64,000 nt of DNA from Ruminococcus sp. (GTDB lineage Bacteria > Bacillota > Clostridia > Oscillospirales > Ruminococcaceae). Position 1 is the first letter of the stretch. Every line of letters begins with the position of its first letter. Under the pieces are notes generated by a model. It did not search any database, had not been told where the DNA came from, and saw nothing but the letters and a program-made list of their open reading frames with translations. Shown piece after piece: positions 44,720-53,514 of the stretch. Location of the stretch: contig JAFWSI010000034.1 in NCBI GenBank assembly GCA_017519415.1, forward strand, positions 33,366-97,365. Direction: 5' to 3'. Both the position numbers and the translations under genes were made by a program.

Positions 44720-45916
44720 ATGAACAAGAAGAGAAAAGGCGTTCTCAGAGCTCTTGCCGTATGTTCGGCGGCTGTCATGATGATGGCGTCAAGCGGATGT
44801 GCGAAGGGCGGCCCCGGAGGCCCCGGAGGAAGAGGCCCCGGCGGAGCGCAGCAGGGTGGAAAGATAGCTGTTATTACCAAGCAGCAGCTCAGTTTCTGGG
44901 ACGACGTAAAGAAGGGCGCAGAGGATGCGTGCAGCGAGCTTGGATATGAACTGATCTATACCGTTGCAGATGGTGATAACGACTACGTTTCACAGGTAGC
45001 GGCTATCAACGACGCTATCAAGAAGGACGCAAGGGCTATCGTTATCGCACCAAACGGCACCACAGAGCTGAACGAGGCATTTGAGAAGGCAGAGGAAAAG
45101 GGCATAAAGATAATCAACATCAACTCGCTGGCTGATTATGACGGAGTAATATCCCTCATAAGCTCCTCCGAGACAGACGGCGGAGGCGTTGCGGCAAGAA
45201 GCGCCGTTAAGGCTCTTGCAGCAAACAAGTACGATTTCACAAAGGGCGTCAAGGTCGGAATCATCGGACATACCGCTTCGACAGCCGAGAAGCGTATAGA
45301 GGGCTTTGCAGACGTATTCACACAGCAGGCTGCTTTCAAGGCTTTACAGGCAGGCGGCATGCAGGATATGGGTGCTGCCGGTGACGCTGCTCAGCAGGGC
45401 GGCGATCAGGCTCAGCAGGGCGGTGCAGCTCAGCAGGGCGGCGCAGGCGGTGCAGCAGGCACAGCAGGCAGCGACGACGCTATGGGTGCTATTATAGTAA
45501 GCCTCAGAAAGAATATCGTAGAGGGTGAGCGCTGCGCTAAGCGTGATGACGCAAAGGCACAGGCCAAGAAGCTCCTCGGTACAGACGGCAACGGAATCAA
45601 CGTAATGTTCGGTACGACTACTAATACTACCCTCGGCATATGCGATGCGGTAGAAGAGCTCGGCCTTGCCGGCAAGATAGTCGTTGTAGGCTTCAACTCC
45701 GACGAACAGGAGCTCGCCTTCATCAGAAAGGGCGTTCTCAACGGCGTCGTTGTACAGAACCCCTACATCATGGGATATGTTGGCGTAAGATATGCCAAAA
45801 AGGTACTGGACGGTACCAACGTACCCAACAGACTTGACACGGGCGCTACCTTTGTTAACGCAGACAACCTGAATGACCCCTTCATTCAGCTCCTGCTTTA
45901 TCCCGATAGTTATTAA
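44720..45916 (+). CDS. sugar-binding lipoprotein of the RbsB/Peripla_BP_4 family with Gln/Gly insertion
   Basis: A 398-residue substrate-binding protein. The lipoprotein signal ends SSGCAKG; the next 20 residues are Gly/Pro-rich (GGPGGPGGRGPGGAQQGG). The type I periplasmic-binding fold follows (KIAVITKQQLSFWDDVKKGA, VIAPNGTTELNEAFEKA, VGIIGHTASTAEKRIEGF and VGFNSDEQELAFIRKGVL). A 55-residue insert of Gln/Gly/Ala repeats (QQGGDQAQQGGAAQQGG) lies at about 210-265, inside one lobe. No ABC permease is nearby; instead a GGDEF membrane protein follows, so it may be a sensor part. The ATG at 44720 is nine bases after AAGGAGGT. Confidence 0.85.
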   Translation: MNKKRKGVLRALAVCSAAVMMMASSGCAKGGPGGPGGRGPGGAQQGGKIAVITKQQLSFWDDVKKGAEDACSELGYELIYTVADGDNDYVSQVAAINDAIKKDARAIVIAPNGTTELNEAFEKAEEKGIKIININSLADYDGVISLISSSETDGGGVAARSAVKALAANKYDFTKGVKVGIIGHTASTAEKRIEGFADVFTQQAAFKALQAGGMQDMGAAGDAAQQGGDQAQQGGAAQQGGAGGAAGTAGSDDAMGAIIVSLRKNIVEGERCAKRDDAKAQAKKLLGTDGNGINVMFGTTTNTTLGICDAVEELGLAGKIVVVGFNSDEQELAFIRKGVLNGVVVQNPYIMGYVGVRYAKKVLDGTNVPNRLDTGATFVNADNLNDPFIQLLLYPDSY

Positions 45917-45931
45917 TGGAGGTAGAACATT

Positions 45932-47149
45932 ATGGCTAAAGATAAGAACAAAGCAAAAAGCAAATCAATGAGTTCCGGTGTATACATATTCGCGGCTCTG
46001 CTGCTTGCAGTAATATATATCATCAATACCCTGCTCGTTGAGAGTATTTACAGTAACAACTCCAAGATGTCAACGAGAACATCTCAGTCGATGAACTGTC
46101 TCAACAGGATCAATTCTGAGCTCTCAGAGATCAATATGGATACTCTTGGCATCGCAGCAGGTATAAAGACGGATATGGCTGTCATAACCGACGATACCAA
46201 CAGACGTTATGCCAATATCAAGGACGCGGAGAACACCTTCAGGAACATTCAGGACGTTACGCCCGATGCTATGAGAAGATTCGATTATGCTATGTCCATA
46301 GTCGAGACCTACAAGAAGAGACTTGACAGTCTTGGTACTGGTGTCGTTGAAAGCGGAGACTACATCGAAATGGGCTATATCCTGAAGCAGGACATCTATC
46401 CCCTTCAGATAAGCGCTTCCGAGATGCTTACCTCAACAATCGACGTTATGTCTGTAAAGATCGCTTCCATGATGAAACAGAACGCTATAAAGACATACCT
46501 CCTCATGTCGATGATGATGATCGTTGCTATCCTCGGTGAGATCGCGATCTGGATATTCGCAAAAAGATCCAAGAAGGCAAGACTCGAGCTCGACGAGCGT
46601 GAGAGAAGCCTTGCTGAGGTTGACGCAAAGCTCAAGGCTACACGTCAGAAGGCTACCGACCTTGCAGAGATGAACGTTCTTACAGGTATGAAGAACCGTT
46701 ACGCTCTCGATAACGAGATCAGCGGCAGACTCGAGTCCGAGAGATTCAATATCGCCGTATTCGATCTGGATAACTTCAGAAGCATCAACGATACATACGG
46801 CTACGACTTCGGCGACGAGTACCTCGTTGCCGTATCGGATAAGCTCAAGGAGGAGTTCAGTAGCGTTGCGGAGATCTACAACATCACAGGCAACGAATTC
46901 TGCTTCGTATTCAACAAGTCCATCTCCGAGAGCCAGGCAATGGGTATCGTTCAGAATATCCACCGCGTAATGACGAGTCCCTTCGAGGTACTCAACCTCA
47001 ATGTTCAGCTTCCTTGCTCGGGCGCTGTATATCATTATCTCCCCGGCGACTGCCTGAACGTTAACTCGCTCCTCGTTAAGCTGGATACAGCCATGAGAAA
47101 CGCAAAGATGAACGGCGGCAACATGGTAAATACCGTTATGAATATGTAA
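45932..47149 (+). CDS. membrane protein with degenerate GGDEF domain
   Basis: A 405-residue protein. Helix 1 at about 15-35 and helix 2 at about 190-210 frame an external four-helix region (MSTRTSQSMNCLNRI to MSVKIASMMKQN), as in many chemoreceptor-like sensors. After a coiled coil (SKKARLELDERERSLAEVDAK) comes a GGDEF-type domain: LTGMKNRYALDNEI, DLDNFRSINDTYGYDFGDEYL and, at the signature itself, TGNEF in place of GGDEF. It is therefore unlikely to make c-di-GMP and may bind a nucleotide or signal instead. Cotranscribed with the binding protein (16-base gap). Confidence 0.88.
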   Translation: MAKDKNKAKSKSMSSGVYIFAALLLAVIYIINTLLVESIYSNNSKMSTRTSQSMNCLNRINSELSEINMDTLGIAAGIKTDMAVITDDTNRRYANIKDAENTFRNIQDVTPDAMRRFDYAMSIVETYKKRLDSLGTGVVESGDYIEMGYILKQDIYPLQISASEMLTSTIDVMSVKIASMMKQNAIKTYLLMSMMMIVAILGEIAIWIFAKRSKKARLELDERERSLAEVDAKLKATRQKATDLAEMNVLTGMKNRYALDNEISGRLESERFNIAVFDLDNFRSINDTYGYDFGDEYLVAVSDKLKEEFSSVAEIYNITGNEFCFVFNKSISESQAMGIVQNIHRVMTSPFEVLNLNVQLPCSGAVYHYLPGDCLNVNSLLVKLDTAMRNAKMNGGNMVNTVMNM

Positions 47150-47164
47150 TATCCGCTGTTTCAG

Positions 47165-47194
47165 GCGGCTGCCCCTTGGGGCAGCCGCTTTTTT
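47165..47194 (+). terminator. terminator after the GGDEF gene
   Basis: GCGGCTGCCC (47165-47174), CTTG, GGGCAGCCGC (47179-47188), TTTTTT. Confidence 0.93.
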
Positions 47195-47255
47195 GTCCCG
47201 GCTCTGATATGTGCATATTGCACAAAGCAGAAAAAAGATTTTGAAGTAATTCTAA

Positions 47256-47284
47256 TTGACAGATAGTAGGAAAAAGGGTAAAAT
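47256..47284 (+). promoter_or_regulatory. promoter of the 47318 gene
   Basis: TTGACA (47256-47261), 17-bp spacer, TAAAAT (47279-47284). Confidence 0.75.
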
Positions 47285-47317
47285 ATACTTATGGAATAAC
47301 GCAAGGTGGGATACAGG

Positions 47318-47875
47318 ATGAAAAAATTTGCTATCTACAGCTCCCCTAACGGTTATTACTACTATCGCTATGCCGATACGTTGGAAGAACTGGAGGGGAC
47401 GGGCTTTGAGGAAATAATTTCCGAAGAGCAGCTCCCCGTGGTCTTTGACGGCAGAGGCGGGTATTTTAAATTCAACGAGAAGGATCATGACTTTTGCAAG
47501 ATAATGGAATCCGACAAGGATGTGCCCCTGTCACTGGAGGAGATGTATTTTGTGAATTCTCCCGATTTCAGACTGGGCTGGATCTCGCCCGAGGGGGATA
47601 CCTATTCCTGTTCCTATGCAAACCATGCGAAATGTGCGCAGATGATAGCCAGAAAATTCTATCCCAGAGCCCGCTTTGCACAGACCGCTCTCGACAGGAA
47701 CGGCTGGCTGCAGATAATTGATTCATGGGACGGTACGGAGCAGCTCCACCGTCAGTTCGTATATACCGACAGCGGAAAGATCACCCAGAAGCAGGCCGAC
47801 AAGCTCTTTGACCTTGGTCTCTACAAGAACGAGGAGGTCATGAAGCTCATAGCCGAAAACGAGAACGAGTGGTGA
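47318..47875 (+). CDS. cytoplasmic protein of unknown function
   Basis: A 185-residue soluble protein with Tyr/Phe-rich N-terminus (MKKFAIYSSPNGYYYYRYAD) and a central GWISPEGDTYSCSYANHAKC segment, and helical C-terminus (KITQKQADKLFDLGLYKNEE). No known family. The ATG at 47318 follows GGTGGGATACAGG. Alone in its transcription unit. Confidence 0.7.
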   Translation: MKKFAIYSSPNGYYYYRYADTLEELEGTGFEEIISEEQLPVVFDGRGGYFKFNEKDHDFCKIMESDKDVPLSLEEMYFVNSPDFRLGWISPEGDTYSCSYANHAKCAQMIARKFYPRARFAQTALDRNGWLQIIDSWDGTEQLHRQFVYTDSGKITQKQADKLFDLGLYKNEEVMKLIAENENEW

Positions 47876-47952
47876 GCCACTGATATGCCCCCGGCCTCCT
47901 CCCCGTTGGCTGAATCGTACAAAACAGCGCGTTTTTTTGTACATTTTTTGTA

Positions 47953-47981
47953 TTGACTATATCATGGATTTGGTGTATAAT
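47953..47981 (+). promoter_or_regulatory. promoter of the coiled-coil/sensory-hydrogenase operon
   Basis: TTGACT (47953-47958), 17-bp spacer, TATAAT (47976-47981). Confidence 0.85.
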
Positions 47982-48068
47982 TATTTTACATCATACCCGA
48001 TATTTTTTATGTTTTCTGCCACCGGGGCAGGAAACTGTCAGCTCGGGTGGGGGCAAGGAGGAATAGAT

Positions 48069-49193
48069 ATGGCTGAACCAAGGTTTATAAAGACGGTTAG
48101 CTTCGGGGGATATGAGAAAGCCGGCGTCGTTCAGAGATTTGAATCTCTCAGCAGCCAGGTACACGACCTCAGAAATGAACTCAGAGAAACAAAGTTCATC
48201 ATGGAAGCGTACAGGAAGGGCAGCGACGAGGAAAAGGCTTATGAAGACGTCCTTGCAGAGGAGAGAGCAAAGCTCACTCAGGTACAGGTGCAGAACAATA
48301 CCCTCAGCATGAAGCTAAAGGCAACGGAGGATGAGAACAATACCCTCCGCGATGAGATAAAAGGGCTCAATAACGAGCTCGCAGCAATGAGAGACAAGCT
48401 CAAGGCGACAGAATCTAAATGCGCCGCTCTTATGGCTCAGGACGAAGCCATGGCGCTCAGCAACGTGTTCATAGAGGCGCAGAAGTCCTCGGCAATGCTG
48501 GAGGGCTCCGCAAAGACCAAGGCAGCGGAAATAGAGTACAAGTCTAAGAAGCTTGCCGAGGATACCATTGCGGACGCCAACGTGGTGGCAGAGCAGATAA
48601 TTTATGAGGCAGAAAAAACAGCCGCAGAAAAGCTTGCGGAGGCAAAGACAAACTGCGAACATATGGAAGCGTCGGCAAACAATATGAAGGCTGCCGCTCT
48701 GAACGATATAGACGCCCTCAAGAAACAGCTCCTCATTATGCAGGACGCATTCAGGAGCTTTCAGGAGAACGGCCTTGCAAAGCTTACGGATACAGCAAAG
48801 ACCGTGGCAGAGACAGAGAGCATACTGAAGGAGGGCGGAGTCCCCGTATTCAGAGAGCCCGGACAGGTCGAGCCCGACGTCCCCGAAAAGCCCATAACCC
48901 TTTCGGAAAAGCTCCGCGAGGATATGAAGAACGAGGAGGAAAGGCGCAAAAAGAAGGAAGAGCTGGATAAGCTCAGACAGATGGCCGAATCCATAAATAC
49001 AGGCAAAGTCAGTTCCGGGCAGGAAGGTGCCGATCAGGAAGAGGAAAGCCCCGCTTACGGAAAGCAGGAAGGTGCTGCCGAAGAAGCACAGGGCTCAGAC
49101 GGAGAAAAAAAGCCCGTGACCGGCGAGAAGAAGGGCGGAAAGATAGATCTTGCGGCTCTTGCGGCAAAAGCAAAATCCATAGGGAAGCAATAA
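48069..49193 (+). CDS. DivIVA-like coiled-coil protein
   Basis: A 374-residue protein. Residues 10-40 (SFGGYEKAGVVQRFESLSSQ) resemble the DivIVA N-terminal domain, which recognises curved membrane. About 40-240 is a long coiled coil with many Ala/Glu/Lys heptads, and 290-374 is a charged, disordered tail. ATG at 48069 has GAGGAATAG upstream; the frame extends 44 codons further, but through the promoter. It is followed, in 42 bases, by the sensory hydrogenase, with which it is cotranscribed. A polar or scaffold role is inferred. Confidence 0.7.
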   Translation: MAEPRFIKTVSFGGYEKAGVVQRFESLSSQVHDLRNELRETKFIMEAYRKGSDEEKAYEDVLAEERAKLTQVQVQNNTLSMKLKATEDENNTLRDEIKGLNNELAAMRDKLKATESKCAALMAQDEAMALSNVFIEAQKSSAMLEGSAKTKAAEIEYKSKKLAEDTIADANVVAEQIIYEAEKTAAEKLAEAKTNCEHMEASANNMKAAALNDIDALKKQLLIMQDAFRSFQENGLAKLTDTAKTVAETESILKEGGVPVFREPGQVEPDVPEKPITLSEKLREDMKNEEERRKKKEELDKLRQMAESINTGKVSSGQEGADQEEESPAYGKQEGAAEEAQGSDGEKKPVTGEKKGGKIDLAALAAKAKSIGKQ

Positions 49194-49235
49194 CGGCGGA
49201 TCTCATTCCCGCTTTTTCATAAGGAGAAAATTTGT

Positions 49236-50960
49236 ATGAATGAACTAATCATAGTAAAGCCCGAAAAATGCGTAGGCTGTAATGCGTGTGTGAGAGAATG
49301 TCCCGCCCCCGAGGCGAATACCACCAAGCAGCTGGAGGACGGACGCTTTATAACCATGGTCAATCCCGACAAGTGTATAGCCTGCGGCGAATGCGTCAAG
49401 AAATGCAACCACGGAGCAAGAGATTATATCGACGATACCGAGGAATGTATATCCGAGATCATCAAGGAGAAGTTCATTATTCTCGCTTCTCCCGCGATAA
49501 AGACCATACTCCCCACAAAGTGGAGAGGGGTGCTTGACTGGTTCAAGAAGCAGGGCTGTACCATATTTGACGTGTCACTGGGCGCGGATATATGCACATG
49601 GGCGCATATGAGGACCTTTGAACAGGATACCATAGGCAATATCATCACTCAGCCCTGTTCGGCAATAGTAAGATATATCGAGATCTACCAGCCGAAGCTC
49701 CTTCAGAATCTTTCGCCCATACACAGTCCCCTGGCCTGCAGCGCCATATACATAAAGAATTACCTAAGGAGAAACAATCCTATCGCTGTTATCTCTCCTT
49801 GTATCGCTGCAAAGCATGAGATCACCGAGACAGGCCTCGTTGACTACAACGTGACCATAAAGAAGCTCATGGATTACTTCAACAGGAACGATATAACCAT
49901 ACCCGTCGATACCTCCGGCGAGTACGACTATAAATTCGAGGAGGCTCAGGGTCAGCTCGGCTCTATCTATTCACGTCCCGGCGGAATGAGAGATAATTTC
50001 TGGGCTCACGACCCCGATATCAACATAACCAATTCCGAGGGCGTGCACAAGGTGTACGCGGAGCTTGAGATGTACGGAAATATGCCCGAGTCCAAGCACC
50101 CGAGAGTATTCGACGTTCTCTCATGCGAATTCGGCTGCAACATTGGTCCCGCTTCGGGCACAAAGCAGACGGTGTTCGACGTTATGGCTACCATGAGAGC
50201 TATCGAGAACGACGCAAAGAGCCGCCGCAAGTCCACGGGTATCATGGGTAGAGGCGACGACAGGCTCTTCAGGAAGTTCGACGACGAGCTGAGAGTATCT
50301 GATTTCGTAAGAAACTACAAGCCCTCTATGCCTTCGCCTGTTCCGAGCATTACACAGCTTGATCCCATATTCAAGAAAATGGGTATGCATACCGAGGATC
50401 AGAGGAACTTCGACTGCCACGCCTGCGGCTACAATACCTGCCGCGATATGGCTATAGCGGTATACCGCGGACTCAATACTCCCGATAACTGTATCGTACA
50501 CGCGAAATCGGTGCTTCTTGCAAGACACTCCGCTATCAACAGGCAGAGCGAGTACCTTGCCGAGATAACCGCAGAATGTCTTGAACTGTCGGAGAAGCTC
50601 AAGGAAAATGTTTCCAGCATCAACGACAATATGAAGACCATAGGCGAATCCACCACCGCTACCAGCGAGAGAGCTGCCGTGGTAAAGGATCTGCTTGAAA
50701 ATGTCGTTACCTTCTGCAACGAGAACCCCACTATGGATTCCGACAGCGTTTCACAGCTCACATCTATCCTCGAAACTACTATAGAAGCCTTCGGCGCTCT
50801 TGATGACAATGTAAATATGACCAATGAGAGCTCCGAGGTCATCAATAAGTCCATAAACGACATTATCTCACTTGTAGGCGAGATAAACGAGGTGCTTGTA
50901 AAGACCGAGGACAGCGGCAAGGAAACCAAGGACGAGGAAAAGAAGGAAGAAGAGGAATGA
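49236..50960 (+). CDS. sensory [FeFe]-hydrogenase-like protein (HydS/group D type)
   Basis: A 574-residue protein. Two [4Fe-4S] ferredoxin motifs (CVGCNACVRECP and CIACGECVKKCN) precede the H-cluster domain. The three H-cluster motifs are reduced as in sensory enzymes: QPCSAIVRYIE (usual TSCCP), SPCIAAKHE and LSCEFGCNIGPASG. The four ligand cysteines remain, but the proton-transfer Cys is lost. A further [4Fe-4S] motif, CHACGYNTCRDMA, follows, then a coiled coil of about 110 residues resembling chemoreceptor signalling helices. Such proteins are thought to sense hydrogen or redox state; no kinase or PAS domain is attached here. Confidence 0.88.
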   Translation: MNELIIVKPEKCVGCNACVRECPAPEANTTKQLEDGRFITMVNPDKCIACGECVKKCNHGARDYIDDTEECISEIIKEKFIILASPAIKTILPTKWRGVLDWFKKQGCTIFDVSLGADICTWAHMRTFEQDTIGNIITQPCSAIVRYIEIYQPKLLQNLSPIHSPLACSAIYIKNYLRRNNPIAVISPCIAAKHEITETGLVDYNVTIKKLMDYFNRNDITIPVDTSGEYDYKFEEAQGQLGSIYSRPGGMRDNFWAHDPDINITNSEGVHKVYAELEMYGNMPESKHPRVFDVLSCEFGCNIGPASGTKQTVFDVMATMRAIENDAKSRRKSTGIMGRGDDRLFRKFDDELRVSDFVRNYKPSMPSPVPSITQLDPIFKKMGMHTEDQRNFDCHACGYNTCRDMAIAVYRGLNTPDNCIVHAKSVLLARHSAINRQSEYLAEITAECLELSEKLKENVSSINDNMKTIGESTTATSERAAVVKDLLENVVTFCNENPTMDSDSVSQLTSILETTIEAFGALDDNVNMTNESSEVINKSINDIISLVGEINEVLVKTEDSGKETKDEEKKEEEE

Positions 50961-50995
50961 CATGAGCGCCCGACGGCGCAAAAATAAAAAATATC

Positions 50996-51034
50996 AGCCC
51001 GCAGACGGTGAGAACGGCCGCCTGCGGGCTTGCT
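50996..51034. terminator. terminator after the hydrogenase gene
   Basis: AGCCCGCAG (50996-51004) pairs with CTGCGGGCT (51022-51030), with an inner CGG/CCG stem. It serves the convergent genes on either side. Confidence 0.85.
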
Positions 51035-51035
51035 T

Positions 51036-53036
51036 TTACTTATTCTTCTTTTTTCTGCTCAGCAGGAGGGCTGCTGCCGCTATCACCAGCGGGACAAGCT
51101 TTATGCGGGTGCTGCCTGTGAGGGGACTGTCGGTCTTTTTTGTTGAAGCCGTCGTGACCGCGGTCTTTGCCGCTGTGGCCGTCTGTGTCGTTGCAGGCTG
51201 CGCCTCCTCGGCTGTGAAGAGATTCTTTGCGGGTATATCCTCATGGAATATCCTGCCGTCTGCGGCGCGGAAGCGGTCGAAGCCGAATTTGTCTCCGTCA
51301 CGGTAGATAAAGCTGAAATGAGCGTCGGCACTGCCTATGGAGGTGGAAAGGTAGCCCGAATTAGCATAGGTGAAGTGCAGAGGCTGGGAGCTGTAGCTCC
51401 TTTCGTAGTAGTCTGCGGTGCTTACAAGAGTATCTCCCTCGGTCATGAGTATCTCGGCCTCCTGACGGGAGTGATCGTGACCGAAGAGGTACATTATATC
51501 CATGCCGTATTTTTCGGCGTAGCTGTTTATGAGCTGCGCCATATCGCAGGAACGGCTGACGTTGTACTGATTTTCGCCTATCCATGAGCTCAGCCTTCCG
51601 CTGTAGCTGCTCACGGATTCTGGCTGTATGCCGAGAACGTGAAGTCCGGAATGTGTGGATATTATCACCAGTTCGCCCTTGTAATCCGCGGCGGTCTTTT
51701 TCAGAAAGGCTTCCAGACCGCTCAGTGCGTTTTCGTAGGAATAGGCGGTAAGACCGTCCCTTTCGGTCTCGGCAGCCTCGAAGTTGAGTCCGTAGACGAT
51801 AAGTCCCTTTGCATAGCGGCTGTTTCTGCCGTTTGCCGAAGCGGCAGGAGAGCCGCCCCTGAATATCGTTCCGCCGCCGTCCGTATTATTTTCGGCGCCC
51901 AGCCCTGCCGCCGCCGACATGGCAGAGGCCGCGGCTCCGGAGTCATGGTTGCCTGATACGAACACGGCGTCAAGTCCGCCAAGCCGCGAGACTATCCTCG
52001 GATAATAGCGCTCCAGCAGGGAGTCCTTATCCATAGTGGGACCGTGTACCATATCGCCCGTGCATATCACAAGTGAGGGGATATAGCCGCCTGTCTGCTT
52101 CATCACATCGCCTATGGCTGTGCTGATAAGGTCGTACTGCTCGTGTAAGTCCGAGAAGGTCAGTACCGAATCGGGTATAACTCCCTTTGCTATGACAAAA
52201 AGAGCGTCCTCGGAGCGTTCGCGGTAGTGTATGCCGCTGCTGTCATGTCCCTCGATAAGGCAGCTGACATAATGAGTGCCCGCAGGCCTGTCCCTGAGAG
52301 TATCCGCCGTAAAGGTCAGTGAGGCGCAGGACTGCTCCTCGCCGTCGGCAAACCATCTTATACTGTCCACAGTCATATCCGGTGGGGACAGTTCCGCTGT
52401 GAACCGCGGGGCGGCATAGCCGCTCCCCTCCAGCACATAGCTTTCTGCATGGGGCTGCACCTTTATGCAGCGTCCCAGCTGCCCGCCTCTGGAGTACAGG
52501 CTGACCTGTGCTGCCTCGGAAGCATTTTCCGTGCAGGAGAAGGGCTCGCTGCTGTCCTCATTGTATTTCAGGTAGCTGAAACTGCCGTTTTCGGTGTAGC
52601 GGAGACTGCCGCCCACGTACTCCCACATACAGTCGCCCTCAGTCCACCAGCTTGAAGCGGTGTAGAGCTCGTTCTCGTGGCAGCAGAGGCTGAAGGATCT
52701 TGTATTCAGGGAGGTGTATCTTGGGGTAACGCTGCTCACCATTATCCTTCTGTAATAGCGCCATATATATTCGCTTGCTTCGCTGTCGGAAGCCGTGAAG
52801 ATGACTTCCCTGCCGCTGCCGTCCTTTACGGTGATGATGTATTCGCCGTCGTCCTCGAAGCTGTTGACTCTGTACCACTGCTGTCCGTCGTCAAGAGTAA
52901 GAACACCGCTTTTTTCGGCGGCAGGCTCTGTGATGATGTAGCCGCTCCCGGCAGCCGCCGAGGGGATACGGGGAGAGCTGATTATGCAGAGTAACGCCGC
53001 TGCCGTAAGAGCTGCGGTCCTTTTTAAAATATTCAT
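51036..53036 (-). CDS. secreted metallophosphoesterase with C-terminal wall-anchor-like tail
   Basis: A 666-residue protein. A signal peptide (MNILKRTAALTAAALLCIIS) is followed by about 200 residues of unassigned beta-rich sequence, an Ig-like region, and a calcineurin-type phosphoesterase with TFSDLHEQYD, VICTGDMVHG, FVSGNHDSG, VIISTHSG and YLFGHDHSRQ. The end is Thr/Ala-rich, then DSPLTGSTRIKLVPLVIAAA, a hydrophobic helix and RKKKNK. SPLTG is near the sortase motif LPxTG, so wall anchoring is possible though not certain. Substrate unknown. Confidence 0.88.
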   Translation of the reverse strand: MNILKRTAALTAAALLCIISSPRIPSAAAGSGYIITEPAAEKSGVLTLDDGQQWYRVNSFEDDGEYIITVKDGSGREVIFTASDSEASEYIWRYYRRIMVSSVTPRYTSLNTRSFSLCCHENELYTASSWWTEGDCMWEYVGGSLRYTENGSFSYLKYNEDSSEPFSCTENASEAAQVSLYSRGGQLGRCIKVQPHAESYVLEGSGYAAPRFTAELSPPDMTVDSIRWFADGEEQSCASLTFTADTLRDRPAGTHYVSCLIEGHDSSGIHYRERSEDALFVIAKGVIPDSVLTFSDLHEQYDLISTAIGDVMKQTGGYIPSLVICTGDMVHGPTMDKDSLLERYYPRIVSRLGGLDAVFVSGNHDSGAAASAMSAAAGLGAENNTDGGGTIFRGGSPAASANGRNSRYAKGLIVYGLNFEAAETERDGLTAYSYENALSGLEAFLKKTAADYKGELVIISTHSGLHVLGIQPESVSSYSGRLSSWIGENQYNVSRSCDMAQLINSYAEKYGMDIMYLFGHDHSRQEAEILMTEGDTLVSTADYYERSYSSQPLHFTYANSGYLSTSIGSADAHFSFIYRDGDKFGFDRFRAADGRIFHEDIPAKNLFTAEEAQPATTQTATAAKTAVTTASTKKTDSPLTGSTRIKLVPLVIAAAALLLSRKKKNK

Positions 53037-53107
53037 ACCGTATCTGCTCCAATCTTTATGAACCGGGTATCTGCCGGATAGATATAACCGTTATAGCCGT
53101 TTACCGT

Positions 53108-53137
53108 ATAATAGCATATTTTATCCTTCCTTGTCAA
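53108..53137 (-). promoter_or_regulatory. promoter of the secreted phosphoesterase gene
   Basis: Minus strand TTGACA (53132-53137), 18-bp spacer, TATTAT (53108-53113) with TGC in front. Confidence 0.75.
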
Positions 53138-53263
53138 TCGGGAAGGCGTGCAGCTCCCCGTAGGATCTGTACGCCCTGAACAATGTCCGGGGAATAAACG
53201 CCTGAAAGCGGTTGCTGAATATACACTGATTATACCATATCCCGGGCTGTTTTTCAATCAGAG

Positions 53264-53292
53264 TTGCATTATCTCCGGAATAGTGGTATAAT
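53264..53292 (+). promoter_or_regulatory. distal promoter of the carboxylesterase-GH43 unit
   Basis: TTGCAT (53264-53269), 17-bp spacer, TATAAT (53287-53292) with TGG in front. It would give a 215-base leader containing GCGGCA/TGCCGC and TCACG/CGTGA stems. Confidence 0.6.
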
Positions 53293-53448
53293 AAGCTATC
53301 TTTCCCTGTATAATGACAGTTAAGCATATATTAATGCGGCAATTATTCCGGCTGCACTTTTTCAGTGAGAAGCAGCTGCCGCAAAAATCACGAAGTTCTT
53401 CCGTGACGAAGCAAAGTCCGGCGGAAATACAGTTTTTAATTTTTGGTA

Positions 53449-53477
53449 TTGCAATTTGCGCGGTTTAATGTTAAAAT
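53449..53477 (+). promoter_or_regulatory. proximal promoter of the carboxylesterase gene
   Basis: TTGCAA (53449-53454), 17-bp spacer, TAAAAT (53472-53477), 38 bases before the ATG. Confidence 0.6.
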
Positions 53478-53514
53478 GTTTTAAGTATGATCTCGTGTTA
53501 AAGGAGCTGACATA

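Noticed and set aside
50962-51306. Possible 114-residue gene after the hydrogenase gene
   Set aside because: It runs across the terminator hairpin and antisense to the end of the phosphoesterase gene, with no ribosome-binding site.
53037-53330. Small minus-strand frames upstream of the phosphoesterase gene
   Set aside because: No ribosome-binding site, no recognisable product, and they cover the promoter of that gene.
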